NCBI RefSeq assembly: GCF_009811795.1
Contig: NZ_BLJE01000011.1
Coordinates: 1 to 34,684 of the forward strand
DNA from: Litoreibacter roseus
GTDB taxonomy: Bacteria > Pseudomonadota > Alphaproteobacteria > Rhodobacterales > Rhodobacteraceae
Length of the DNA stretch: 34,684 nucleotides
Direction of reading: 5' to 3'
Shown one piece after another: positions 24,928 through 32,605 of this stretch; within the stretch, counting starts at the first letter, position 1; every line of letters starts with the position of its first letter. The position numbers and the translations under genes are program-made. The notes under the pieces are model-generated. The model ran no database searches. It saw only the letters and a list, made by a program, of their open reading frames with translations, and was not told where the DNA came from.

Positions 24928-25170
24928 TCATGACCGGCCCTCCCGTGTGGTCTGATAGCGCTCTGGCCACAGGTCGCTTGGCTCGCAATCCAATTGCCTG
25001 GCGATCTCGTTCTCGACCAATGCGCTTTTGGTCCGTCCTTGGCAGGTTGCCGTGACGTGGGACTTCGACTTCTTCAGTGTACGGCTGATCATTCCAAGAG
25101 AGACACCGCGCTCATGTAAGCGCTCAATGATCTGCTTGTGGCGGTCTATATTTAGTACCAGCAAGGTCAA
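24928..25170 (-). CDS. Ner/Nlp-family helix-turn-helix regulator
   Basis: The product is about 80 aa with the Ner/Nlp pattern: HKQIIERLHERGVSLGMISRTLKKSKSHVTATCQG as a helix-turn-helix region, then ENEIARQLDCEPSDLWPERY, where the DLWPERY ending is the hallmark of the family. Ner of phage Mu represses the transposase operon; this protein is placed to do the same for tniQ-tnsABC. No ATG is available: TTG at 25170 or TTG at 25164 follows a GGGGAG ribosome binding site by 3 or 9 nt respectively, and the latter spacing is better. Its position as first gene suggests autoregulation. Confidence 0.8.
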   Translation of the reverse strand: MTLLVLNIDRHKQIIERLHERGVSLGMISRTLKKSKSHVTATCQGRTKSALVENEIARQLDCEPSDLWPERYQTTREGRS

Positions 25171-25178
25171 ATACTCCC

Positions 25179-25214
25179 CAAGAAATGCCGTTCAGCTACA
25201 CACCTGAATTCTTG
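25179..25214. promoter_or_regulatory. Composite dyad upstream of the ner-like gene
   Basis: CAAGAA (25179-25184) pairs with TTCTTG (25209-25214), and inside it TTCAG (25191-25195) pairs with CTGAA (25204-25208). The dyad starts 9 nt upstream of the ner start region and is a candidate operator for Ner autorepression. The arms are short, so chance occurrence is possible. Confidence 0.3.
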
Positions 25215-25285
25215 ATTGCATGGAGATGATTCGTTGCGCAAGAACTTTCTGTATTGGGTTCCCAGCTCAACAAAGACAGCATAAG

Positions 25286-25603
25286 TTAATAATAAAAACA
25301 ATAATTTACGCTATGTCTGGCATGGCCAAAGTAGCGCATCTTTTTTCCTGGCGGAATACTCGCTACCAACCCATTGAATCTCTTCGGATTGTTCATCGCA
25401 TGATCAGCCCGGACGCGAACCAATAAAGGATGTAGCACTATATGTAGTAGCTGACCTTCATCACCTGTCATCGAGTTACTGCGAACCGCCAGAACTTTAG
25501 TTAGCGATTCCCGACATTCTAGGATTAGCCCAAAAGGGATGTAGATCAGATAGGTATCGACTGGGGCGTAGCTTTCGCAGAGCGAGCGTTGGCTTTCTTC
25601 CAT
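25286..25603 (-). CDS. Possible small protein (105 aa), doubtful
   Basis: A minus-strand frame following the HEPN gene by 42 nt. From the ATG at 25603 it would encode 105 aa with a hydrophobic SYAPVDTYLIYIPFGLILECRE segment. No ribosome binding site is visible and no family is recognised; the frame ends in an AT-rich stretch (25283-25310). It is listed because the 475-bp space between the HEPN and ner genes otherwise contains nothing but the dyad and AT-rich DNA, where a transposon right end could lie. Confidence 0.28.
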   Translation of the reverse strand: MEESQRSLCESYAPVDTYLIYIPFGLILECRESLTKVLAVRSNSMTGDEGQLLHIVLHPLLVRVRADHAMNNPKRFNGLVASIPPGKKMRYFGHARHSVNYCFYY

Positions 25604-25645
25604 AACCGATCTGCCCAATGTTGGCTGAGTATGCGAGCCGTTTGC

Positions 25646-27016
25646 TCACTGGATGCGTTTCAAAAGCGCTGCACGAGCTATCAGTTCTCCATCCTTCCAG
25701 GCCCTTCCTGCCTGACTGATCAGGCGTCTGCGTTTGTCATCACGCGGGCCGTGTATGATGGCTGAACGAACCTTGTAGAAGTGCCTCACCTGCTCCTTGA
25801 TAACTGTCTTGTTTTCATCGTCTGCTGCTAGGAGGTCGGCTGCCGCATTCTCCAAGTCTCGACTTAGCGATCGCCCCCGAGGTTTGAACAAGCGCTCAAA
25901 CACAATTGCCAAGTCCAATACCTTGTCCTCTGAGGAGAACCGCCCATCACGCCGATGGGCTTCGGCAAGTCTATGAATGATCGGAGCCATGTCTGGATAC
26001 TCGGTTTCTCGCCTGCGCGCGAAGAGGTCTTTGATTACTTCGATCTGCGCCGCGTCAACTGCCGGGGTCTTTTCAAACGCTGAGAACAAGTGGCTGATTG
26101 AACGGCCGCTATGGGTCTGGGCAGAATCATGATGTGAGCCGAGTAGGCCACTAGCGCGGCGTGGAATGCATCCTTCAAAAGTAGCTAACCATGAGATGCG
26201 ACGGCTCAGATCCACTGAAAGTAGATTGGCCAACTCGTCCGCCCAACGATGAAAAAGTGGGGGAAAGTTCCGTGTTTGTGTGTTTGGGGGATTGTGCAAA
26301 TCTCCAAGCCTTGGTCTCCACGGAAACCTTCGAGCAATCCCAAACACGGGCTCCAGACGCCGCCAACTGACCTGTTGCGCAGCCACGTCCTTGAGCCATT
26401 CGAGTTCAATGTGTGCAGACAGCTGTTTGCAGGGTATGAGCGCGTACCCCTCTCCAAGTTCGACTTCGCTTTCAATGCAGATCCCGTGATACACGGCGAC
26501 ATCTAGCGCCTCACTTAGTGAGTTTTTCTGACTGTTATCGTCCTGCTCGATTGGCAGTTTCAGAAGTGCATTCAGATCGCGAGCTGGATCCATGAAGGGC
26601 TCCTTTGATCCCGCTTTCTGTGCCTCCATTAGCCCGACAATCAATTGGCTCAGGGTCGTCATTGACGTGCGGTTCAAAACACCGACCTGAAACTCGTCTC
26701 GACCCAGGTTGTTGCCCAACGCGCGCGAAATTGTGGGATGATCTCGAAGAACCCCACGAACCGGGTCAATTGCAGCCTTCAGCTTCTTGAAATGATCAGT
26801 GTTCTTGTAGCGAGCCTCGAACAAAGCATCATTGTACAGTTTCTGGATGGCATCGCTGGGATACGGTGTCTCGTCACGGCCGTTTCGAATGATCCGTGTG
26901 TAGCCGCTTGCGCTGAAGTACCAGTCCAAGAAAGGTCGCTGTGCCCGTTCAAGGTTGTTGAGAGCACTTGAAAGTCGCGTCGTCCAGTCTTTCTGGTCAA
27001 AGTCCTTGAATAACAT
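25646..27016 (-). CDS. HEPN-domain protein with RxxxxH motif (ApeA-like?)
   Basis: A 456-aa soluble protein. The C-terminal region (about 355-430) resembles ApeA-type HEPN domains: LDLAIVFERLFKPRG, a helix, then VRHFYKVRSAIIHGPRDD. The last contains R417-S-A-I-I-H422, the Rx4H motif of HEPN ribonucleases, followed by the usual Gly. HEPN proteins of this sort cut RNA and are often abortive-infection effectors. The N-terminal 350 residues contain no recognised domain but are rich in helices and aromatic residues and could be the phage-sensing part. An AAAGG ribosome binding site precedes the ATG by 6 nt. It is placed between the Tn7-like module and other defence-type genes. Confidence 0.75.
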   Translation of the reverse strand: MLFKDFDQKDWTTRLSSALNNLERAQRPFLDWYFSASGYTRIIRNGRDETPYPSDAIQKLYNDALFEARYKNTDHFKKLKAAIDPVRGVLRDHPTISRALGNNLGRDEFQVGVLNRTSMTTLSQLIVGLMEAQKAGSKEPFMDPARDLNALLKLPIEQDDNSQKNSLSEALDVAVYHGICIESEVELGEGYALIPCKQLSAHIELEWLKDVAAQQVSWRRLEPVFGIARRFPWRPRLGDLHNPPNTQTRNFPPLFHRWADELANLLSVDLSRRISWLATFEGCIPRRASGLLGSHHDSAQTHSGRSISHLFSAFEKTPAVDAAQIEVIKDLFARRRETEYPDMAPIIHRLAEAHRRDGRFSSEDKVLDLAIVFERLFKPRGRSLSRDLENAAADLLAADDENKTVIKEQVRHFYKVRSAIIHGPRDDKRRRLISQAGRAWKDGELIARAALLKRIQ

Positions 27017-27025
27017 GAAGAACCT

Positions 27026-27295
27026 TTAGACCAACCTCTGACGGACTTCTAGGATCAGCGGTCTAGGCTGAACGGGGAATCGTCTGGTGCGTATCGCGGC
27101 CCAATGCTGCCGTGCATCATGGGTCGACGATGCTGCTTTGCGGCTTTTCAAAGCGGACTTTGGAAAGGGGCATCCGGCCTTGTTCGAGTGATCCGCTGAT
27201 TGGATACTTGGTAGGTGGTAAGGACTGCCAACTATGAACTCTTCGGGACCAGACAGACGGACATTTTTCACTTTGCAAATTTTAGGCTCGCTCAC
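27026..27295 (-). CDS. Possible small protein upstream of the HEPN gene (GTG start)
   Basis: An 89-aa frame ending 9 nt before the HEPN start. The first 30 residues (SEPKICKVKNVRLSGPEEF and onward) look protein-like; the rest is basic and Pro-rich with little pattern. GTG at 27295 is the only start, with a poor GAAGCGAG upstream. It could be a small antidote or accessory to the HEPN protein, or merely the leader of that gene; evidence is thin. Confidence 0.33.
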   Translation of the reverse strand: MSEPKICKVKNVRLSGPEEFIVGSPYHLPSIQSADHSNKAGCPFPKSALKSRKAASSTHDARQHWAAIRTRRFPVQPRPLILEVRQRLV

Positions 27296-27339
27296 ATACT
27301 CGCTTCGTTAATTTTTGAGAATTACTGTGGACTATTGAA

Positions 27340-29406
27340 ATGAGAATTCACCTTGACCGGAAGCTAGTCATCTTTGTTTTTCCAGTTTGTTTTCTGTGCT
27401 TGATGTTGCTGCAGCCAATGCAGGTCTATTTCTCGCGCACCTCAGGCTTTAATTATCTGCTTCATGTAAGCTTCTTCATCCTAGCTATAGCCGGAAGCCT
27501 ACTTACCGCATACCTTGCCGTTCGGGCACCCTCTGATACCAAAACGGCTCTTTGCGTTAACGCCATGGCTTGGCTTGGGACCTACGTGTTGCTCGTCATA
27601 CTGGTTGGTATCTCTGAAGTCGATGTTCCTCGTTTCTTGGGCGCTCCAGCTCTAGCCGCAATCTTCGTAGGAACGGTCTTTGCCGTTTTTACCTATATTT
27701 GGTTTCTCCGACCTGCAGCACTTTTAGGAACTATTACAGCGATCCTAGTCATAGTTATAGTGGCACCCTCAGAGAGCTACGTTCGAACGCTGCCAGACGC
27801 TGAACCCGCAGAAGTTTGGTTTGGGCCCGATGAAAATTTTAGAGAGTGTGAGTATAGGTCGGACATAAACTGCGCTTTCGTCGCGTGGCTGATGGCACGA
27901 CCTGATCTTGCGGCCTACGCAGAGACCGGTCTGCCCTATCCAGTATTCCTTGTATCTGCCGAGGGGGGAGGAATTTATGCGGCGGCGCACGCCTATGCAG
28001 CGTTAGACATTTTTTCTGAGACTTGCCCAAACTTTCGCCAGCATGTTTTTTCGATAAGCTCAGTTTCTGGCGGTTCGGTCGGCTCGGCTGCTTATGTAGC
28101 TGATCAGAGCAGTTACGGCCAAACCACTAGAATCGAGAGTTGTAACCTTAAGTCTTCAGAGCGACCGCAAAAGTTCGCAGAGGACTTTCTTTCACCCATT
28201 TTGGGTTCGTTCCTGTTTGGTAACATTCCCAACTTCTTTACCCGATACGTCTTTGATTTGAACGATAGTTCTGAGGTTCTCGAAAGCACCTTCACCGCCG
28301 AGCTTGACTTTGCGGAATTGGGTTCTGGTGTAGGTGAGTATTGGAGACCAGATGGCAATAGTCCTGTAATTCTGATCAACACAACAAATCTGGCAAGCGG
28401 CAGAGTTGAGATTGTATCGCCATTTTCGACTACCAGAGGATTAACCACTGGGTCATCACGCAACGATGCGTTTCGCCCCAACAATGGGTCTGTACCGGCG
28501 AACCTTAGTTTTGCGAGCGGTTCTAGCCTGTCGGCTAGGTTTCCATTCTTGACACCGTCAGGATTGCTTGCTGAGTCACTTTCATTTGAAGACGCAGGCT
28601 TTGACGGGACTCGGTACAACGTATATGTGGACGGCGGTTACTTCGATAACAGTGGAATAGGTGTGACAAGGCAGCTGCTTTCAGACTTGAATAGCAGTTG
28701 GAACCACGGCTTGGACTACAACTGCAAGGATGAGTCCGAAGCCTTCTGTAACTATATTTTGTTGGACCGGGGGGCCCAATCATCGGACGCGACGGTCTCG
28801 ACCGCCGGCAACAACCCTGACTGGGGTGGCAGGGACCCCAGGCTGGAGACAGTCTCCTACTTGGCGGCGTCTGAATGCATTTCTAGGACTGAAAGACCTT
28901 GTTCAAAAGAAATTTGGGATGCCGGTGTCGTTCCAGTAAGCATCTACCACATAGTGATATATGCTGAACCAGACCACTGGGATGAACCTGATCTGACAGC
29001 GCTACCAAGACTTTATGCGCAAAGGCAAAATCAGTCTTTTTTCGATCCAATAACCGCTGTTTTGAACACACGGTCGTCGAGAGCTGCGATTGAAAGAAAT
29101 GATCTGTTGTTTCAGATACATGGCTCTTGGTTACAGCCTCACGGACTCTCCGCCAACGACAAGACTGTTGTCCTACAAAACCTCGATGTTGAGGCGCTTG
29201 GTTTCCCATTGTCTTGGACCTTGGGCTCAGGGTCAATGGATACGCTCTTAACCGACATTCTCGATACTTCTAAGTGCCAGTTTCTGGTTGATGGCGTAAC
29301 ATGGGAAGGAGGCTCATCGATCCACGAGACTGGTTGCACGATCGGAGACATTGCGGTGATTTTGACCGACAGCCCGCTGGAAGGACATGATCTTGGAGAG
29401 TTCTAG
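27340..29406 (+). CDS. Membrane-anchored patatin-like phospholipase
   Basis: A 688-aa protein. The first about 145 residues contain four or five membrane helices (about 8-28, 39-61, 79-92, 103-123, 127-143). The catalytic part follows: the oxyanion loop SAEGGGIYAA (206-215), the nucleophile elbow SISSVSGGSVGSA with probable Ser243 in a S-V-S-G-G version of GxSxG, and the Asp of the dyad in VDGGYFDNSG (D431). These are features of patatin/cPLA2-type lipases, which hydrolyse phospholipid acyl chains. The C-terminal 200 residues are Cys-containing and unassigned. No cyclic-nucleotide synthase gene is adjacent, so it is not an obvious CBASS effector, but membrane attack during phage defence is a reasonable guess. 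Confidence 0.82.
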   Translation: MRIHLDRKLVIFVFPVCFLCLMLLQPMQVYFSRTSGFNYLLHVSFFILAIAGSLLTAYLAVRAPSDTKTALCVNAMAWLGTYVLLVILVGISEVDVPRFLGAPALAAIFVGTVFAVFTYIWFLRPAALLGTITAILVIVIVAPSESYVRTLPDAEPAEVWFGPDENFRECEYRSDINCAFVAWLMARPDLAAYAETGLPYPVFLVSAEGGGIYAAAHAYAALDIFSETCPNFRQHVFSISSVSGGSVGSAAYVADQSSYGQTTRIESCNLKSSERPQKFAEDFLSPILGSFLFGNIPNFFTRYVFDLNDSSEVLESTFTAELDFAELGSGVGEYWRPDGNSPVILINTTNLASGRVEIVSPFSTTRGLTTGSSRNDAFRPNNGSVPANLSFASGSSLSARFPFLTPSGLLAESLSFEDAGFDGTRYNVYVDGGYFDNSGIGVTRQLLSDLNSSWNHGLDYNCKDESEAFCNYILLDRGAQSSDATVSTAGNNPDWGGRDPRLETVSYLAASECISRTERPCSKEIWDAGVVPVSIYHIVIYAEPDHWDEPDLTALPRLYAQRQNQSFFDPITAVLNTRSSRAAIERNDLLFQIHGSWLQPHGLSANDKTVVLQNLDVEALGFPLSWTLGSGSMDTLLTDILDTSKCQFLVDGVTWEGGSSIHETGCTIGDIAVILTDSPLEGHDLGEF

Positions 29407-29623
29407 CTAATGCGGCCCTATCTTGCGGACCAAAGAGTCTTCGTCCCATCCTCACCAAGCCTACTTTAAACCGTGCGGGTAAGGCGGGCCATAGCCAACC
29501 TCTGGCGCCAAATTGGAATGCTGCAGTTACAGCCCGTATCGCCGAAGTTCGCTGCAGGCAAAAAAAGCGAAAGTAACATCGTCAGCCCGGATGATAGCTT
29601 TGAGGCAAGGGGCGCAATTTAAG

Positions 29624-30430
29624 ATGTTAGTAGCCTCCAAGAATGGCGTCAGGGTGGACGCAAGAAATGCCATACGGGGTGAAGAGCACCGCTGCCCCGC
29701 CTGCAATGCCGAAGTCGTTTTGAAGCGTGGGCGTCGGGTCATTGCACACTTCGCCCACAAGCCACCGGTTGACTGTTCATGGGGTAAGGGTGAAACCTAC
29801 GCTCACAGGCACTCGAAAGCGCTGGTAGCGGACGCGCTTAAAGAGCGCGGGTTGAATGCTGAAGTTGAGTTCGTGGTGGAGACGCTAATGGGGGACCGGC
29901 GCGCGGATGTAATGACGTGGCACCCGGACACAGGACAGGCTATCGCTATCGAATTGCAGCACTCCACCATTGACTTGGACAACCTCGAAGCCCGGGCGCG
30001 GGCATACGCATCGGCTGGAATTGCGCAGTTCTGGATTGGGTTTCTGACTAAGAACGCCAAAAACAAAGCCTTACCGGATGGAAAAAACCGCTGGAAGATT
30101 GAGCAGTACTCATCTCAGCCTTTCGAAAACTGGATTAGTGGTTTCAACATGGGCAAAGGCTTCTGGATGTATGATCCGTTTGAAGGGTGCTTCTGGAACT
30201 GTGAATTCTCCGATCATCATACCTGGGTAGTAGAAACCACGCGCTGTGACGAATATGGGGAAGAGCACTATCACGGTGGCTACTGGCGAAAGTCGAAGCG
30301 GTGGAAGGAACTCACCATGTCCGGGCCATACGACATAACCAACCTCAAGGTGAAACTCTTCACCCGGAGCAAAGCCTTTGGAACTTCCCGCTACTGGTGG
30401 CCCGCTGGAAGAGGCGCGACGTTCAGCTGA
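29624..30430 (+). CDS. CoiA-like nuclease-domain protein
   Basis: The product is 268 aa from ATG 29624; the frame is open to 29513, but earlier starts lack a ribosome binding site, whereas GGCAAGGGG lies upstream of this one. The N-terminus has a zinc-type HRCPACNAEVVLKRGRRVIAHFAHK (22-46). Then GETYAHRHSKALVADAL and a PD-(D/E)xK core follow: DRRADVMTW (D95), AIAIELQHS (E110, Q112). This is the CoiA family, known from competence in Gram-positives but widely found as lone genes in proteobacterial islands. The C-terminus (150-268) is rich in Trp, Tyr and His (WMYDPFEGCFWN, YHGGYWRK). It probably acts on DNA; a defence or recombination role is inferred from the neighbours. Confidence 0.78.
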   Translation: MLVASKNGVRVDARNAIRGEEHRCPACNAEVVLKRGRRVIAHFAHKPPVDCSWGKGETYAHRHSKALVADALKERGLNAEVEFVVETLMGDRRADVMTWHPDTGQAIAIELQHSTIDLDNLEARARAYASAGIAQFWIGFLTKNAKNKALPDGKNRWKIEQYSSQPFENWISGFNMGKGFWMYDPFEGCFWNCEFSDHHTWVVETTRCDEYGEEHYHGGYWRKSKRWKELTMSGPYDITNLKVKLFTRSKAFGTSRYWWPAGRGATFS

Positions 30431-30470
30431 GCGTTGCTTTGGATGCACCAAGCCTTTGTCTGGGCTATTG

Positions 30471-30499
30471 GTGACAAAATGTCGAAAGCTCGGTACACT
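30471..30499 (+). promoter_or_regulatory. Predicted promoter of the gajA-gajB operon
   Basis: GTGACA (30471-30476), a 17-nt spacer and TACACT (30494-30499) form a good sigma-70-type promoter 37 nt before the gajA start codon. Transcription would begin near 30506, inside the palindrome at 30504-30522. Confidence 0.4.
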
Positions 30500-30503
30500 C
30501 TAA

Positions 30504-30522
30504 AGATGTATTTTTCACATCT
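30504..30522. repeat. Palindrome at the presumed gajA transcription start
   Basis: AGATGT-ATTTTTC-ACATCT, with 6-bp perfect arms and a 7-nt centre. Its position at the predicted start site makes it a candidate operator or a 5' stem-loop. Confidence 0.4.
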
Positions 30523-30535
30523 GAAGTAGTTGATT

Positions 30536-32587
30536 ATGAGAATAAGAAAGGTAGCGATCACAAACTTTCGGCGGCTTGAAAGTGTTGAGATCGACTTTGA
30601 AGAGACCGAAACCGTTTTTGTCGGCTCAAATAATAGTGGCAAGACTTCGGCAACTGCCATAATGCGCTGTTTCCTTGCCGGCAAAGACTTCAACGTTCAC
30701 GATTTTTCAGTTGGTTGCATCCCCTTAATAGATCAGTTCGGAAAGTCAGGTGAGGTTGAGGACTTTCCTTGTATTGACCTAGATATTTGGTTCGAAGTTG
30801 ACCCCGAGAGCATCGAATATGGCCGAGCGGCAGCTCTGTTGCCGCGAATGTCCGATGACTTCGACGAAATCGGGGTTCGCCTTCGTCTGCTGGTGGACGA
30901 TGCCGAAAAGCTCAGGGGTGAATTCTTGGCGGCATATCCCGACGCAGACCAAGAGGGCACTGAACACAAGCTCTCGAAATTCCTTGCAACCGATGGGATG
31001 TTCAAACGACATTTTGGAACGCAATATTTTGCGTTGGCTTACAACGGCACAGACAATCCTGATGCCACTCCCCTTGAGAAACATGAAGGGCGCAAACTGG
31101 TTAAGGGTCTGCTAAGATTAGACTTTGTTGACGCACAGCGAAACATTGATGACCACGACAGCCATCGCAGCAATCGTTTGTCGGCAGCCTTTGCTGGGTA
31201 CTATGAGAAAAACCTCGACCAAGCAGATATTGCTCAAGCGGCCTTTGAAATCATCGACCAAAACAACAACAATCTAACCGACCACTACGAGGAACAGTTC
31301 TCGCCTCTTCTGGATATGATCGGAGGGCTAGGCGTTCCCGCCGTCAATGACCGGCACTTGAAACTGGTCTCAACCCTAAGTCCAGAAACGGCCTTACGAG
31401 GCAATACTGACTTACTGTACATTGATGAAGATAAGGCACACGAGCTGCCAGAGCAGTACAATGGCCTTGGGTTCAAAAACCTCATCTTCATGGCCATCCA
31501 AGCAAAGCACTTCTACTCGCAATGGGCGCGAACTCCAAAGGACCGTCCGTTGTGCCAGGTGATCTTCATTGAAGAACCTGAGGTTCACCTCCATGCTCAG
31601 GTCCAGCAAACCTTTATCCAGAACATCTGGGATGTTTTAGACTCTTCGGCCAAGGCCGAAGGTGACGAGGGCGAAGTTCCTCAAATGGTTGTGACAACGC
31701 ATTCGTCGCACATTCTCGATGCCGTCGACTTCTCCAAAGTGAGGTATTTCAGAAGATCTCACCTCACCACGGATGATCCTGAGACTTGCCCTGTGATGAA
31801 TGCGTCTACCGTGAAGAGTTTGCGTGATTTTGCGCCGTCACCTTTGGGAGAAGGTGAAGACTCTGAAGAGCGGGCTCTAGAGTTTTTGGAACGCTACCTG
31901 CGATTGACCCACTGTGACCTATTCTTCGCCGACGCGGCGATTTTGGTGGAAGGAGCAGTGGAGAAACTGCTTTTGCCAGAGATGATCCAAAAGGCGGCTC
32001 CAGATCTGAGAAAATCGTTCCTCACAATTCTCGAAATCGGGGGAGCGTACGCCCATCGGTTCGATGAGTTGATCCGCTTCCTTCACATCCCATGCCTTGT
32101 GATTACCGATCTGGATTCAGTATCTCCCGAAGGGCGGCATCCAGCCGTTCGAGCTGACACTCCCAACGCGCTGACCTCTAATGCTTCATTGAAGACAATG
32201 TTGGATGTTTCCACCGTCCAAGAACTCATCGACCGACCATTTGATGAAAAATGCCAAAACGCGCCCCATCGAGCGATCGTCTACCAGCTGGATGTTTTGG
32301 TTTCAGAAGACGACATTGATTTGCCTATGCGCCCGCGAACGCTAGAGGAAAGCTTCGCCTATGAGAATTTCTCCAAGATTCGTAGCGGCGACTTGGTTTT
32401 GGGCATCGAGGTACCTCAAGAACTTGGGGAAGCATATCAGGCGATATATGAACGAGTGAAATCCAGCTCATTTAAGAAGACTGACTTTGCGATGAACGTC
32501 CTGGCTGGCGAAGAAAACTGGCAGGTGCCGAGTTACATCTCCGAAGGCCTCGCTTGGCTGGAAACGACTGTATCGATTCAACAATGA
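30536..32587 (+). CDS. gajA: OLD-family ATPase/TOPRIM nuclease (Gabija GajA-like)
   Basis: A 683-aa protein starting MRIRKVAITNFRRLESVEID, the classic start of SMC/RecF/OLD ATPases. Walker A is VGSNNSGKTSAT (G30 to T37), Walker B is VIFIEEPEVHLHAQ (E346, E347), and the switch histidine lies in VVTTHSSHIL (H389). The C-terminal TOPRIM nuclease has AAILVEGAVEKLLLPEM (E472) and LVITDLDSV (D525, D527). OLD nucleases paired with a UvrD-like helicase form the Gabija anti-phage system, in which nucleotide depletion licenses DNA cutting. It is larger than the GajA of about 580 aa first studied. Start ATG 30536 has only a weak GAAG ribosome binding site; a TTG two codons earlier is less likely. Confidence 0.85.
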   Translation: MRIRKVAITNFRRLESVEIDFEETETVFVGSNNSGKTSATAIMRCFLAGKDFNVHDFSVGCIPLIDQFGKSGEVEDFPCIDLDIWFEVDPESIEYGRAAALLPRMSDDFDEIGVRLRLLVDDAEKLRGEFLAAYPDADQEGTEHKLSKFLATDGMFKRHFGTQYFALAYNGTDNPDATPLEKHEGRKLVKGLLRLDFVDAQRNIDDHDSHRSNRLSAAFAGYYEKNLDQADIAQAAFEIIDQNNNNLTDHYEEQFSPLLDMIGGLGVPAVNDRHLKLVSTLSPETALRGNTDLLYIDEDKAHELPEQYNGLGFKNLIFMAIQAKHFYSQWARTPKDRPLCQVIFIEEPEVHLHAQVQQTFIQNIWDVLDSSAKAEGDEGEVPQMVVTTHSSHILDAVDFSKVRYFRRSHLTTDDPETCPVMNASTVKSLRDFAPSPLGEGEDSEERALEFLERYLRLTHCDLFFADAAILVEGAVEKLLLPEMIQKAAPDLRKSFLTILEIGGAYAHRFDELIRFLHIPCLVITDLDSVSPEGRHPAVRADTPNALTSNASLKTMLDVSTVQELIDRPFDEKCQNAPHRAIVYQLDVLVSEDDIDLPMRPRTLEESFAYENFSKIRSGDLVLGIEVPQELGEAYQAIYERVKSSSFKKTDFAMNVLAGEENWQVPSYISEGLAWLETTVSIQQ

Positions 32588-32605
32588 TCATAAGATTGAA
32601 TAGTC

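Larger units (their letters stand above)
18802..25170 (-). mobile_element. Tn7-like transposition module (ner-tniQ-tnsA-tnsB-tnsC)
   Basis: Five consecutive minus-strand genes encode a Ner/Nlp-type regulator, a TniQ/TnsD-family targeting protein, a TnsA-type nuclease, a TnsB-type DDE transposase and a TnsC-type AAA ATPase. The last four overlap by 4 nt (ATGA at 22756-22759 and 22001-22004, GTGA at 19791-19794), so they form one operon. The limits given are those of the genes, not of the transposon, whose ends were not found. In Tn7 the tns operon is read inward from one end, which would place the right end upstream of ner (about 25,200-25,640) and cargo to the left. Confidence 0.85.

Noticed and set aside
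18802-25170. CRISPR-associated transposon (CAST)
   Set aside because: No cas genes, no CRISPR array and a TniQ of about 665 aa with extra DNA-binding segments; a TnsD-like homing mode fits better.
27340-29406. CBASS operon with patatin effector
   Set aside because: No CD-NTase or other cyclic-nucleotide synthase gene is adjacent on either side.
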